Shown here: positions 17,011 through 25,203 of the stretch, piece by piece
Layout: each line of letters opens with the position of its first letter
Numbering within the stretch: position 1 is the stretch's first letter
Assembly: GCA_003605085.1 (NCBI GenBank)
Contig: QZKD01000024.1
Coordinates: 1 to 56,945, forward strand
Reading direction: 5' to 3'
DNA from: Acholeplasma sp.
GTDB taxonomy: Bacteria > Bacillota_I > Bacilli_A > Acholeplasmatales > Acholeplasmataceae
DNA length: 56,945 bases
Notes under the pieces: generated by a model
Seen by the model: only the letters and a program-made list of their open reading frames with translations
What the model was told of the DNA's origin: nothing
The model's database searches: none
Translations under genes and position numbers: made by a program

Positions 17011-19323
17011 ATGTTTGCCGAAGTAGTCATCGACATTAAGCATACCGACGTCAATCAGACGTATGATTATATCATTCCTCAAGCTTTTGAGGGTTTTTTG
17101 ACGCGTGGCATGCGTGTGATGGTCCCTTTTGGAACCATGATGAGACTAGGTTTTATCGTAAAGATTAAAGAGATTAGTGATCGTGCTGAAAAGGAAATCG
17201 CAAGCATCTTAGACACCATCCCCACGATTGATGATGAACTTTTTTTGCTTATCGATCACATGGAACACACAAGTGCTTCTTTGATCAGTTCACTTTTTCA
17301 AGAAGTCATTCCCGATGTCTGTTTAGTCTCCTATCAAAAAGTGGTTACTGTGCTTAATATAGATGAAATTCCTGCTGACATTGAGCCCTATTTTAATACC
17401 AAAGGCATATGGAAACTTAAAACAAGAGATCAAGTGTTTTATCCAAGACTAAAACGTCTTCAAGATAAAAAAATTGTCCGCATCGAGACACATTTTCGTG
17501 AAAAGAAGACCGAAAAATGGGAAACCTATTATACTTATAATCCTCATCACCTCTATCCAAAAATCGATCGATATGAGCACATTATCGCACTCTTTCATGA
17601 ACATCCTCTAAAACAAAGATCTGCACTTATAAGCGATGGAATATCAGTGTCTACACTCAATACGCTTATAAAACATGATGTACTTTTTGAAGAAAAAAGA
17701 GAAGTCAAACGAAACATTTCAGTACCGAGATTAGAGAGTAAAGAGATCATCCTTAATCAAGAGCAAACCCAAGCAGTCAATGAAGTTAAATACGCTTTAG
17801 AAAGTAACACTACATTCCTCCTCAAAGGAATTACGGGATCCGGAAAAACAGAAGTCTACTTAAAACTGATCAAAGAAGTTGAAAAAACAGGGAAGAAGAC
17901 ATTACTTTTAGTCCCAGAAATTCAACTTATCACTCCGATGGCAGAGCGTTTACTAAGCCATGATCTATCGTTTGCAATCTATCATTCAGCCCTTTCGAAA
18001 GGCGAAAGATACGACCAATATAAAAGCATTCAAAAAGGTGAAGTTTCCGTCATTCTTGGCACACGAAGTGCGATCTTCTTACCCATCGAAGATTTGGGTC
18101 TTATCATTATCGATGAAGAACACGATGAAAGTTATCGTCAAACAGAAGGTGTCATCTATGATGCCCGAGATCTAGCAAAAATTCGGGCAGATTTTCATCA
18201 CATCCCCTTACTTTTCGGTAGTGCAACCCCTTCGATTGTCACGATGTATGATGCACTTCATGGCAAGATCGCACTCCTTGAACTTAAGAAACGAGCGACA
18301 AATCTTCCTTTACCCAAATTAACTTTTGTCGATATGAAGCAAGAATTGAAAGATAAGCATTTATCCATTTTTTCAAGACCACTGATTGCAGGATTAAAAA
18401 ATCGTTTAGAAAATCATGAGCAATCCATTCTTTTTCTCAATCGAAAAGGATATGCACCGTTTGTTTTATGCCGTGCTTGTGGTGATGTACCCACGTGTCC
18501 TCATTGCGATGTCTCCCTGCGCTTTTATAAAGATAAGAAAATGTTAAAATGTCCGTATTGTGGATATGAGAAAGAGTTTTCTGCAACATGTGATCGTTGT
18601 CATGAGCCCAAAGTCAAAGAAATAGGGATTGGGATCGAGTATGTGGAAGAACAACTAAAAAAAGTATTCCCAAAGGCTCGAATCTTACGTCTTGATCACG
18701 AAATGACCACGACTAAACATGCCCATGAAGTTATCTGGCACGATTTTCACCAAAAGGAAGCAGATATCTTGATCGGCACACAAATGGTGACCAAAGGTTT
18801 AGATTTTCCTGGAGTAACTCTTGTGGGGGTCTTAATGAGTGATCTTTTACTCAAAATACCTTCCTACCAAAGCACTGAGCGCGCCTTCATGATGCTAACA
18901 CAAGCTACAGGACGCTCTGGAAGAGCTCTAGAGGGAGAAGCCATCATCCAAGGCTATGACTTAGGTCATTATGCCATTCAGGCTGTAGAAAAGGGATATG
19001 ATGCGTTTTATCAAGAAGCGATTCAATCAAGGAAACTTCTTGGGTATAAACCTTTCAAGGAAACCTCACAACTCTTATTTGAAGGTAAAGGTTTTCTAAA
19101 AACGTATCAAAAAGCCTTTATGCTAAAGAAGAAATTAGATAAACTTGGTTTCACAGCCTTAGGACCATCACAGGCTTTAATCAAAAAAATGAAAGATCAG
19201 TATCGATTTACCATCACATTAAAATATGATCCACAAGACTTAACCCCTTTATTTAAGATGATTCAAGATCAGCATGATGAAGAGATAATGATCCGTTTTT
19301 CACCCATTCTTGATCAATGGTAG
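17011..19323 (+). CDS. priA: Primosomal replication restart helicase PriA
   Basis: 770 aa. Recognises stalled forks and reloads the replicative helicase. N-terminal 3'-end-binding domain; helicase Walker A GSGKTE (~275-280) and DEEHD (~367-371); a zinc module of eight cysteines between about 488 and 533 (CRAC, CPHC, CPYC, CDRC); helicase motifs TQMVTKGLDFPGV and QATGRSGR. ATG 17011 has AAGGGTG six bases upstream; a GTG at 17002 lies inside that site. Starts a four-gene run with fmt, pgpA and a membrane protein gene. Confidence 0.96.
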   Translation: MFAEVVIDIKHTDVNQTYDYIIPQAFEGFLTRGMRVMVPFGTMMRLGFIVKIKEISDRAEKEIASILDTIPTIDDELFLLIDHMEHTSASLISSLFQEVIPDVCLVSYQKVVTVLNIDEIPADIEPYFNTKGIWKLKTRDQVFYPRLKRLQDKKIVRIETHFREKKTEKWETYYTYNPHHLYPKIDRYEHIIALFHEHPLKQRSALISDGISVSTLNTLIKHDVLFEEKREVKRNISVPRLESKEIILNQEQTQAVNEVKYALESNTTFLLKGITGSGKTEVYLKLIKEVEKTGKKTLLLVPEIQLITPMAERLLSHDLSFAIYHSALSKGERYDQYKSIQKGEVSVILGTRSAIFLPIEDLGLIIIDEEHDESYRQTEGVIYDARDLAKIRADFHHIPLLFGSATPSIVTMYDALHGKIALLELKKRATNLPLPKLTFVDMKQELKDKHLSIFSRPLIAGLKNRLENHEQSILFLNRKGYAPFVLCRACGDVPTCPHCDVSLRFYKDKKMLKCPYCGYEKEFSATCDRCHEPKVKEIGIGIEYVEEQLKKVFPKARILRLDHEMTTTKHAHEVIWHDFHQKEADILIGTQMVTKGLDFPGVTLVGVLMSDLLLKIPSYQSTERAFMMLTQATGRSGRALEGEAIIQGYDLGHYAIQAVEKGYDAFYQEAIQSRKLLGYKPFKETSQLLFEGKGFLKTYQKAFMLKKKLDKLGFTALGPSQALIKKMKDQYRFTITLKYDPQDLTPLFKMIQDQHDEEIMIRFSPILDQW

Positions 19324-19331
19324 GTGATATG

Positions 19332-20270
19332 ATGAAACTAATTTTTATGGGAACACCTGAGTTTGCGGTTCCAATCTTAACGATGCTTCAAAAAAAGCAT
19401 CAAGTCATGCTCGTCGTGACGCAACCTGATAAACCGGTAGGTAGAAAGAAAACACTTAACCCTACCCCGGTGAAAGTTAAAGCAATGGAACTTGGGATTC
19501 CTGTTTTTCAACCTATCAAACTTAAAGATGATTATAAAACACTCATTGATTTGAAGCCTGATTATTTAATCACTGCAGCCTATGGACAAATGTTACCCAA
19601 GGCATTAATCGAAGAAGTTACCTGCTTGAATGTTCATGGATCATTACTTCCTAAGTATCGCGGTGGTGCCCCGATTCAATATGCACTATTTGATGGTCAA
19701 AAAGAAACAGGCGTTACCATTATGTATATGGCATATCAAATGGACTCGGGCGATATCATTAAACAAGCATCACTACCCATCCTTCCAGAAGATAACTATC
19801 AAACACTTTCTAAACGTCTATCCAATCTTGGATCTGTTCTTTTGGAAGATGTCCTAAAGGACTTAGAAAAAGGTGTGATTTATAAAAAACCGCAAGACCC
19901 TAAAGATGTAAGTTTTGCCTACACTATAAAGCCTTATGATGAATATCTTGATTTTCATCAAACCACACAAAATATCCTCAATAAAATCCGTGGATTATCT
20001 CCAGAACCTGGGGCAACCGCACGGATTAAAAACATCGCGCTTAAGTTCTATAAGGCAGAAGAAAGTGATATAATAGACAGTAAGGCTCATCCAGGTACGA
20101 TTGTTTTTTCAAAAAAGAGATTGACGATTAAAACGCTTGATGGAGCCATAGATATTTTGGAAATTCAAGCACCTGGAAAAAAACAGATGGCAATAAAAGA
20201 TTTTCTCAATGGTCAAAATCTACTTACTGAAGGTGACCAATTTGACGAAAGGGGTCATGAAAATGGCTGA
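19332..20270 (+). CDS. fmt: Methionyl-tRNA formyltransferase
   Basis: 312 aa. Formylates initiator Met-tRNA using 10-formyl-tetrahydrofolate. The N-terminal catalytic domain has the triad Asn100, His102 and an Asp near 138 (NVHGSLLPKYRGG, MDSGDI); the C-terminal OB-fold starts near residue 205. ATG 19332 is chosen because AGGTG is five bases upstream; other in-frame ATGs at 19317 and 19329 are too close to or before that site. Overlaps pgpA by eight bases. Confidence 0.95.
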   Translation: MKLIFMGTPEFAVPILTMLQKKHQVMLVVTQPDKPVGRKKTLNPTPVKVKAMELGIPVFQPIKLKDDYKTLIDLKPDYLITAAYGQMLPKALIEEVTCLNVHGSLLPKYRGGAPIQYALFDGQKETGVTIMYMAYQMDSGDIIKQASLPILPEDNYQTLSKRLSNLGSVLLEDVLKDLEKGVIYKKPQDPKDVSFAYTIKPYDEYLDFHQTTQNILNKIRGLSPEPGATARIKNIALKFYKAEESDIIDSKAHPGTIVFSKKRLTIKTLDGAIDILEIQAPGKKQMAIKDFLNGQNLLTEGDQFDERGHENG

Positions 20271-20832
20271 AAAAAAGGGAAAGAAACTACTCTACACTCG
20301 CGCTGAAATGTTTGAATTAAACAAGAAAATTTTGTTGAAACGTGGCGTCACCATTGAGGCGATTGCTGAAATCAGTTATAAGCAGCAATCTAAATATTCA
20401 GATGATGTTACACGAGAACTCTGCATTGAATCAGTGGAAAAGATTTTATCGCTTCGTGATGTCTTTCATCATGTCCAGCTCGCTTGTGAAATCGATAGAC
20501 TCGCCGAAGAAGGTAAGTTTGAAGGCCCCATTCAAGCGATCATTTATGAAGATTTAGGTTTATTTGGGATCGATGAAACGATGGGGTTAGATGTATCTGG
20601 CCTTTATGGAACTATCGGACAAACCAACTTTGGTGATATCGATGTCAACAAACACGGTATCGTTAAGCGTTTAAATGATGCAGGTAAAGAAGAAGGTATT
20701 TGTCACACATTCTTAGATGATATCGTCGGTGCGATTGCAGCGGCTGCATCCACACGCGTGGCACAAGTCTTAAACGAAGAGATTGCCCACGAAGATTCAG
20801 GTGTTAAACGCTTTTCCATTTTTGATATTTAA
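20263..20832 (+). CDS. pgpA: Phosphatidylglycerophosphatase A-like protein (YutG type)
   Basis: 189 aa. PgpA/YutG family, which dephosphorylates phosphatidylglycerophosphate to phosphatidylglycerol. The family pattern is a short helix RGVTIEAIAEI, then LGLFGIDETMGLDVSGLYGTIGQTNFGDIDVN, then CHTFLDDIVGAIAAAASTRVAQ. As in YutG, it lacks the strongly hydrophobic helices of E. coli PgpA. ATG 20263 has AAAGGGG eight bases upstream; the ATG at 20257 is only two bases from it. Confidence 0.82.
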   Translation: MAEKKGKKLLYTRAEMFELNKKILLKRGVTIEAIAEISYKQQSKYSDDVTRELCIESVEKILSLRDVFHHVQLACEIDRLAEEGKFEGPIQAIIYEDLGLFGIDETMGLDVSGLYGTIGQTNFGDIDVNKHGIVKRLNDAGKEEGICHTFLDDIVGAIAAAASTRVAQVLNEEIAHEDSGVKRFSIFDI

Positions 20833-20849
20833 GTAAAAGGACGATCATA

Positions 20850-22157
20850 GTGAAGCGAAGACTCAAGGAGAAATGGAATTTAAAAATCCTTGGTAAAGGT
20901 ATTTTTGCCAAGTATTTTGGATTTGAACAAGGCGTCGATATCACCGATGATGTCGCCGTTCTTTTTCGCCGTAATGTCGTCATTAAGAATATCGTTTTCG
21001 TTTCCAACTTAATGTATTCCGTCATTTTGTTTGTCCTTTCGCTTTCGGCGCATGGTCAAGTGACGGACTGGGTTGTCACATTTATTGCCTTTCCATTAAC
21101 CTATGTGATCAATAAACTCTTGAAAAAATTGATTAATCTTGATCCACACGATAAGACCAAACAATCGGTTGCTATGTATGTATCAGCTTTTTATATCTTT
21201 TTCTCATCGATTCTGATCTATGCAAGATTATACCAAAAAGAATATTTTGAAACCGCTGCTTATATATTGATGTATTACGCCATTGTCGTTATATCGCTTT
21301 ATCAAGAGAGAAAACTGATGGCACAGTCCTTCCAAGGACTCTTAGCACTGCTCACACTGATCCATTTTATTTGGACCTATAATATTCAAAATTTAGTCAA
21401 TAATGAAACGATCATCGAGTTTCTACCTCGATTTGTAACACTTCCTGAATTTGGGGATATCGTACTTCGCACCTTGCTTTTCATTCTTTTCTATTTCGTT
21501 GTGTATGCGATTGTATCCATGGGACAATATATGCAAGAAGAACGTAAAAAAGAACTGATCAAACGTCGTCAAGTCCAAGGTGATTTCTCCCATATCGTCG
21601 GGGACTTATTCTCTGTCGTCTTTTCAAGTTCCTATACACTCATGGAAAAAAGACACGCCTCTCAAGTTCAACAAATGGCAGTGAAGCTTTCTGAATATTA
21701 TGGGTTGTCCCAACCCAAAATTGAAGCGATGACACAGTATGCACTGATTCATCTACAGTATCAAGAGATCAAAAATTTACTCAATGAAATGAATACTTTC
21801 TCAGAACAAACCTATGATGTGTTAAAGGAGAAGACTGAGCTTGGATCACGAATTGCCAAACGGATGCAGCTAGCACAAAAATGTGAAGATATTGCTAGAG
21901 CTCATATCGAAGATACCGCAAACGAAAAATTCCTCAAGGAAATGCTTGTGATTCAACCAGAGATTGAATCGCAGATCATCTTACTTGCGGATCTTTACAT
22001 CACGATGCGTGGTCCTAAATCATATAAACGTCCTATGGCGCATAGTATCGTGCTAAAATCATTTCAAAGTGATTTAGGGCATTATTTTGATTATGATTTA
22101 AAAGAACGTTTCTTAAAATTTCATGATGAGTTTAGTGAGATGTATAACAACTTCTAA
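20850..22157 (+). CDS. Six-helix membrane protein with a degenerate HD-GYP-like cytoplasmic domain
   Basis: 435 aa. Residues ~45-225 hold about six transmembrane helices; 226-435 are cytoplasmic and helical. The C-terminal part follows the HD-GYP order: RHASQVQQMAVKLSEYYGL (~268), ALIHLQYQEI where the catalytic ALLHDIGK would be (~295), ELGSRIAKRM, a lone ARAHIED where YHHERxxGxGYP would be, then LLADLYITMRGPKSYKR matching VADVYDALTSDRPYR. The His-Asp pair and GYP are lost, so cyclic-di-GMP hydrolysis is unlikely; a ligand-binding or scaffold role is possible. Start is GTG with AAAGGA upstream. Not a family I can name. Confidence 0.65.
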   Translation: MKRRLKEKWNLKILGKGIFAKYFGFEQGVDITDDVAVLFRRNVVIKNIVFVSNLMYSVILFVLSLSAHGQVTDWVVTFIAFPLTYVINKLLKKLINLDPHDKTKQSVAMYVSAFYIFFSSILIYARLYQKEYFETAAYILMYYAIVVISLYQERKLMAQSFQGLLALLTLIHFIWTYNIQNLVNNETIIEFLPRFVTLPEFGDIVLRTLLFILFYFVVYAIVSMGQYMQEERKKELIKRRQVQGDFSHIVGDLFSVVFSSSYTLMEKRHASQVQQMAVKLSEYYGLSQPKIEAMTQYALIHLQYQEIKNLLNEMNTFSEQTYDVLKEKTELGSRIAKRMQLAQKCEDIARAHIEDTANEKFLKEMLVIQPEIESQIILLADLYITMRGPKSYKRPMAHSIVLKSFQSDLGHYFDYDLKERFLKFHDEFSEMYNNF

Positions 22158-22182
22158 ACTCAATCTCATCCATTTAAAATAC

Positions 22183-22211
22183 TTGACATTTAGTCATTTG
22201 TCATGTATTCT
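22183..22211 (+). promoter_or_regulatory. Promoter of the metK riboswitch transcript
   Basis: Perfect -35 TTGACA (22183-22188), 17-bp spacer, -10 TATTCT (22206-22211). Confidence 0.85.
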
Positions 22212-22240
22212 AATTAAGGATTAATTTAAATCAAGTTTCA

Positions 22241-22336
22241 CTTATTCAGAGCTACCGAGGCCAGTGACCGAAGACGTAGCAGCAACCTACTTAAATTAGG
22301 TGCTTACCACGAGGGGTTAAGTGACCCATCAATAAG
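22241..22336 (+). promoter_or_regulatory. S-adenosylmethionine riboswitch (SAM-I type)
   Basis: Aptamer closed by P1 CTTAT (22241-22245) / ATAAG (22332-22336). P2 is GCTAC (22251-22255) / GTAGC (22276-22280) with the kink-turn-like GGCCAGTGACCGAAGAC inside. The conserved AGCAACC follows, then P3 CCTA / TAGG leading into GGTGCT, and P4 GGGT / ACCC (about 22314-22326). Upstream of metK, SAM binding should favour the terminator that follows. Presence of P4 before the 3' P1 strand argues for SAM-I rather than SAM-IV. The alternative antiterminator pairing is not obvious by eye. Confidence 0.88.
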
Positions 22337-22351
22337 GAAAAATACCATTTC

Positions 22352-22384
22352 GGGCGTTTCTCCTTTGAGAAGCGCTCATTTTTA
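22352..22384 (+). terminator. Riboswitch-controlled terminator
   Basis: 11-bp stem 22352-22362 / 22367-22377 (two G-U pairs), CTTT loop, then ATTTTTATT. It lies between the SAM aptamer and metK. Confidence 0.88.
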
Positions 22385-22403
22385 TTGAAAGAGAGGGACA
22401 TCT

Positions 22404-23552
22404 ATGTTTCGATTGTTTAGTAGTGAATCGGTGACCGAAGGTCATCCCGATAAAGTGGCAGATTATATCTCTGATAGTGTTTTAGATGCGGTATTAACTC
22501 AAGATCCAGAAGCCAGAGTCGCCTGTGAAACAGCGGTGACTACTGATTATGCGCTTTTGTTTGGAGAAATTACTTCCAAGGCGAAAATAGATTTTGAATC
22601 TGTTGTCAAAGAAGCCATCACACATATTGGTTATAATAAAAAAGAATATGGGTATAATGCTGAAGATGTCGTGATCGATGTTAGGATTAAACCACAGTCT
22701 CCAGATATCGCTTTAGGTGTGGATGAGCATGAGACCAAAGAACAAGGTGCGGGAGACCAAGGCTTGATGTTTGGTTATGCCACCAATGAAACCATCAGTT
22801 TGATGCCTCTGCCAATTTATTTAGCGCATCGTTTGGCAGAAAGATTAAGCTACGTGAGAAAAAATCACATCATTGAAGGACTACGTCCTGACGGGAAAAC
22901 ACAAGTAACGGTGGCATACAATGAGAAAAATCAGCCTGCCTTTATTCATACCGTGGTTTTATCGACCCAACACGATGAGTTTTGGAACCAAGAGGATCTT
23001 AAAAAAGCCGTCATGAAACATGTCATCCAACCGGTACTTTCTGGGTATGATACCAAAGATACCATCTATAAAATCAATCCAACAGGGCGTTTTGTCATCG
23101 GTGGACCTCATGGGGATGCAGGATTAACAGGTCGAAAGATCATCGTGGATACCTACGGAGGATATGCTCGCCATGGCGGTGGTGCATTCTCTGGAAAAGA
23201 TGCCTCTAAGGTCGATCGAAGTGCAGCCTATATGGCACGTTATATCGCAAAAAACATCGTGGGTTCAGGCATTGCTGATCAATGTGAAATTCAGATTGCG
23301 TATGCGATTGGTGTTGCTGAGCCTGTCTCACTTCTCATCAATACGTTTGGAACAGAACGTGTCGCGCTTGATTTAATTTATGATACGGTCAATAAACATT
23401 TTGATTTAAGACCTGCACAAATTATCAAAACCCTTGATCTTAAACGTCCCATTTTTAAAAAGACTTCGTCTTATGGTCATTTTGGTAGAAATGACGAAGA
23501 CTTTACATGGGAAAAACTCGATAAGATTGCAATCTTTAGAAATCTATTATAA
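22404..23552 (+). CDS. metK: S-adenosylmethionine synthetase
   Basis: 382 aa. Makes SAM from methionine and ATP. N-terminal [25 protein letters not shown] (~115-126), the phosphate-binding GGGAFSGKD and [20 protein letters not shown] are all intact. Feedback regulation is read directly from the SAM riboswitch and terminator upstream. GAGAGGGA lies about eight bases before the ATG. It is followed at short range by the DUF3137 and lemA genes, with no terminator between. Confidence 0.97.
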   Translation: MFRLFSSESVTEGHPDKVADYISDSVLDAVLTQDPEARVACETAVTTDYALLFGEITSKAKIDFESVVKEAITHIGYNKKEYGYNAEDVVIDVRIKPQSPDIALGVDEHETKEQGAGDQGLMFGYATNETISLMPLPIYLAHRLAERLSYVRKNHIIEGLRPDGKTQVTVAYNEKNQPAFIHTVVLSTQHDEFWNQEDLKKAVMKHVIQPVLSGYDTKDTIYKINPTGRFVIGGPHGDAGLTGRKIIVDTYGGYARHGGGAFSGKDASKVDRSAAYMARYIAKNIVGSGIADQCEIQIAYAIGVAEPVSLLINTFGTERVALDLIYDTVNKHFDLRPAQIIKTLDLKRPIFKKTSSYGHFGRNDEDFTWEKLDKIAIFRNLL

Positions 23553-23573
23553 AATAGAGACTAAGGTGATGAA

Positions 23574-24476
23574 ATGGACAATTTAGAAAAGCTTGAACAA
23601 CGACGTCAAGAACTGTTAAAGGAATATGCCAAGGAACAGAAAAAAGCGATTTTATTTTTGGTGGGAGGGTTACTTTTTGGGCTCGCCTATTTGATAGGAC
23701 AAGAGATCATCTTCCTACTTCCTGGAATTATCTTTGTGATCATCGCCATCGTTTTTTTTGGAAAAGCCGCATCACATGCTCAAAAATTTCGCACGATCAT
23801 CAAACAAGATCTCATCATCGAATTGCTGAAAGACACCTTTGAAGATGTTCGTTATGAACCGAGTAATTTCATCTCCATTCAAACGATTAATAATACGGGT
23901 ATGGTCAAAAGACCTGATCGTTATCACGGTGAAGATTATATCGCAGGTACCTATAAAGGCGTCAAATTTCAAGTCTCTGATGTCGATCTCAAAGAACGTG
24001 TTGAAACCAGAGACTCCAAAGGAAATGTGCACGTCTCCTATCAGACCTATTTCAAAGGTCGCTGGTACATCTATCAGTTTGAACGTCATTTTGATGACAT
24101 GTTAAAAATTGTTGAAGGCCGTGGCTGGCAAGCAAGTACGAGAAGTCTCGTTAAAGTTGAAACAGAGTCGATGGAGTTTAATAAAAAATTTGCCGTCTTT
24201 GCATCCAATCAGGAATTTGGGTTCTATCATATCACCTCGAGTATGATTGAAAAGTTCTTAACGCTTGAAAAGTTGCATCGAGGATCGATTCTCTACTACC
24301 TTGCAGGGAATGAACTTCATGTAGGTGTTAATGACCGAAGGGATTATATGGAGTTATCGTTAAAGACGCCACTCAATCAAGAAGCACTCAAAGATTTCAT
24401 GGTGGATATCGATTTAATCCCCGCCATTATTAATGAACTCAGATTAGATACACAAAAATTCAAAAATCAAGGATAA
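23574..24476 (+). CDS. DUF3137-family membrane protein
   Basis: 300 aa. Function unknown. N-terminal basic coiled segment (1-24), two adjacent hydrophobic helices (~25-45 and 47-65), then a soluble domain with GEDYIAGTYKGVKFQVSDVDL and FKGRWYIYQFERHF typical of DUF3137. These proteins commonly sit next to lemA, as here (15 bases apart), which suggests one membrane complex. It shares the riboswitch-controlled metK transcript. Confidence 0.8.
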   Translation: MDNLEKLEQRRQELLKEYAKEQKKAILFLVGGLLFGLAYLIGQEIIFLLPGIIFVIIAIVFFGKAASHAQKFRTIIKQDLIIELLKDTFEDVRYEPSNFISIQTINNTGMVKRPDRYHGEDYIAGTYKGVKFQVSDVDLKERVETRDSKGNVHVSYQTYFKGRWYIYQFERHFDDMLKIVEGRGWQASTRSLVKVETESMEFNKKFAVFASNQEFGFYHITSSMIEKFLTLEKLHRGSILYYLAGNELHVGVNDRRDYMELSLKTPLNQEALKDFMVDIDLIPAIINELRLDTQKFKNQG

Positions 24477-24491
24477 AAAAGGAGAAATAAT

Positions 24492-25052
24492 ATGGATCCA
24501 CTATTAACAGTATTGCTGATTGTAGGGTTAGTTGTTGTCATTGTTATCGGTTGGGTGATTTCCACCATCAACAGTTTCAACCGTATGCTTGTAAAGATTG
24601 ATGAATCAGAATCAAGCATCGATGTCGCACTTACCAAGCGTTTTGATTTGTTATCGAAGATGTTTTCGGCAGCTAAAGGCTACATGAAACATGAACAGGA
24701 AACCTTGACAAAAGTTGTTCAAATGAGACAACCTGGCCACGGCGCACCTATCACCGAAAAACAAGAGTTTGCCAATGAACTCACTCGTGGTTTGCAGGCA
24801 ATCAATGTTGTGGTTGAGCAATATCCTGACTTAAAAGCGTCACAAAATGTTCTCAAACTACAAGATGCTTCACTTGAAGTTGAAGAAAACTTACAAGCAG
24901 CACGCCGTGTATATAATTCAAATGTTTCGATCTATAACCAAAAGGTTGTCGTATTCCCAAGCAGCGTGATCGCCAATTGGAAGAAGTTTGAAAAACGTGC
25001 CTTCTTTGAAGCAGAAGAACTGAAACGTCAAGACGTTAAATTTGATTTTTAA
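24492..25052 (+). CDS. lemA: LemA family protein
   Basis: 186 aa. Anchored by one N-terminal helix (~4-24) followed by a helical bundle. The family signature is visible in INSFNRMLVKIDESESSIDVALTKRFDLL and QEFANELTRGLQAINVVVEQYPDLKAS (LemA usually reads WSDIDVQLKRRYDLIPNLV and YPELKA). Exact role unknown. AAAGGAG lies ten bases before the ATG. Last gene of the metK transcript. Confidence 0.9.
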   Translation: MDPLLTVLLIVGLVVVIVIGWVISTINSFNRMLVKIDESESSIDVALTKRFDLLSKMFSAAKGYMKHEQETLTKVVQMRQPGHGAPITEKQEFANELTRGLQAINVVVEQYPDLKASQNVLKLQDASLEVEENLQAARRVYNSNVSIYNQKVVVFPSSVIANWKKFEKRAFFEAEELKRQDVKFDF

Positions 25053-25066
25053 TCCATCTAAGCTAT

Positions 25067-25091
25067 AAGGCTCGATACGAGCCTTTTTTTT
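25067..25091 (+). terminator. Terminator of metK-DUF3137-lemA
   Basis: AAGGCTCG / CGAGCCTT stem, ATA loop, then a run of T. Confidence 0.93.
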
Positions 25092-25203
25092 CGCCTTATA
25101 AAGAGTGAAAATGAAATTATGTTAAAATCCCATAAAGGGTGAAATCGCTTGTAAAAGAGGCCTTATTATAGTAATATAATAAAGACGAAAAGGATGTGTT
25201 TCT

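Noticed and set aside
22241-22336. SAM-III (SMK box) or SAM-II riboswitch upstream of metK
   Set aside because: The four-helix layout with P1 CTTAT/ATAAG, the AGCAACC core and P4 fits the SAM-I clan; SMK boxes are compact and enclose the Shine-Dalgarno sequence.
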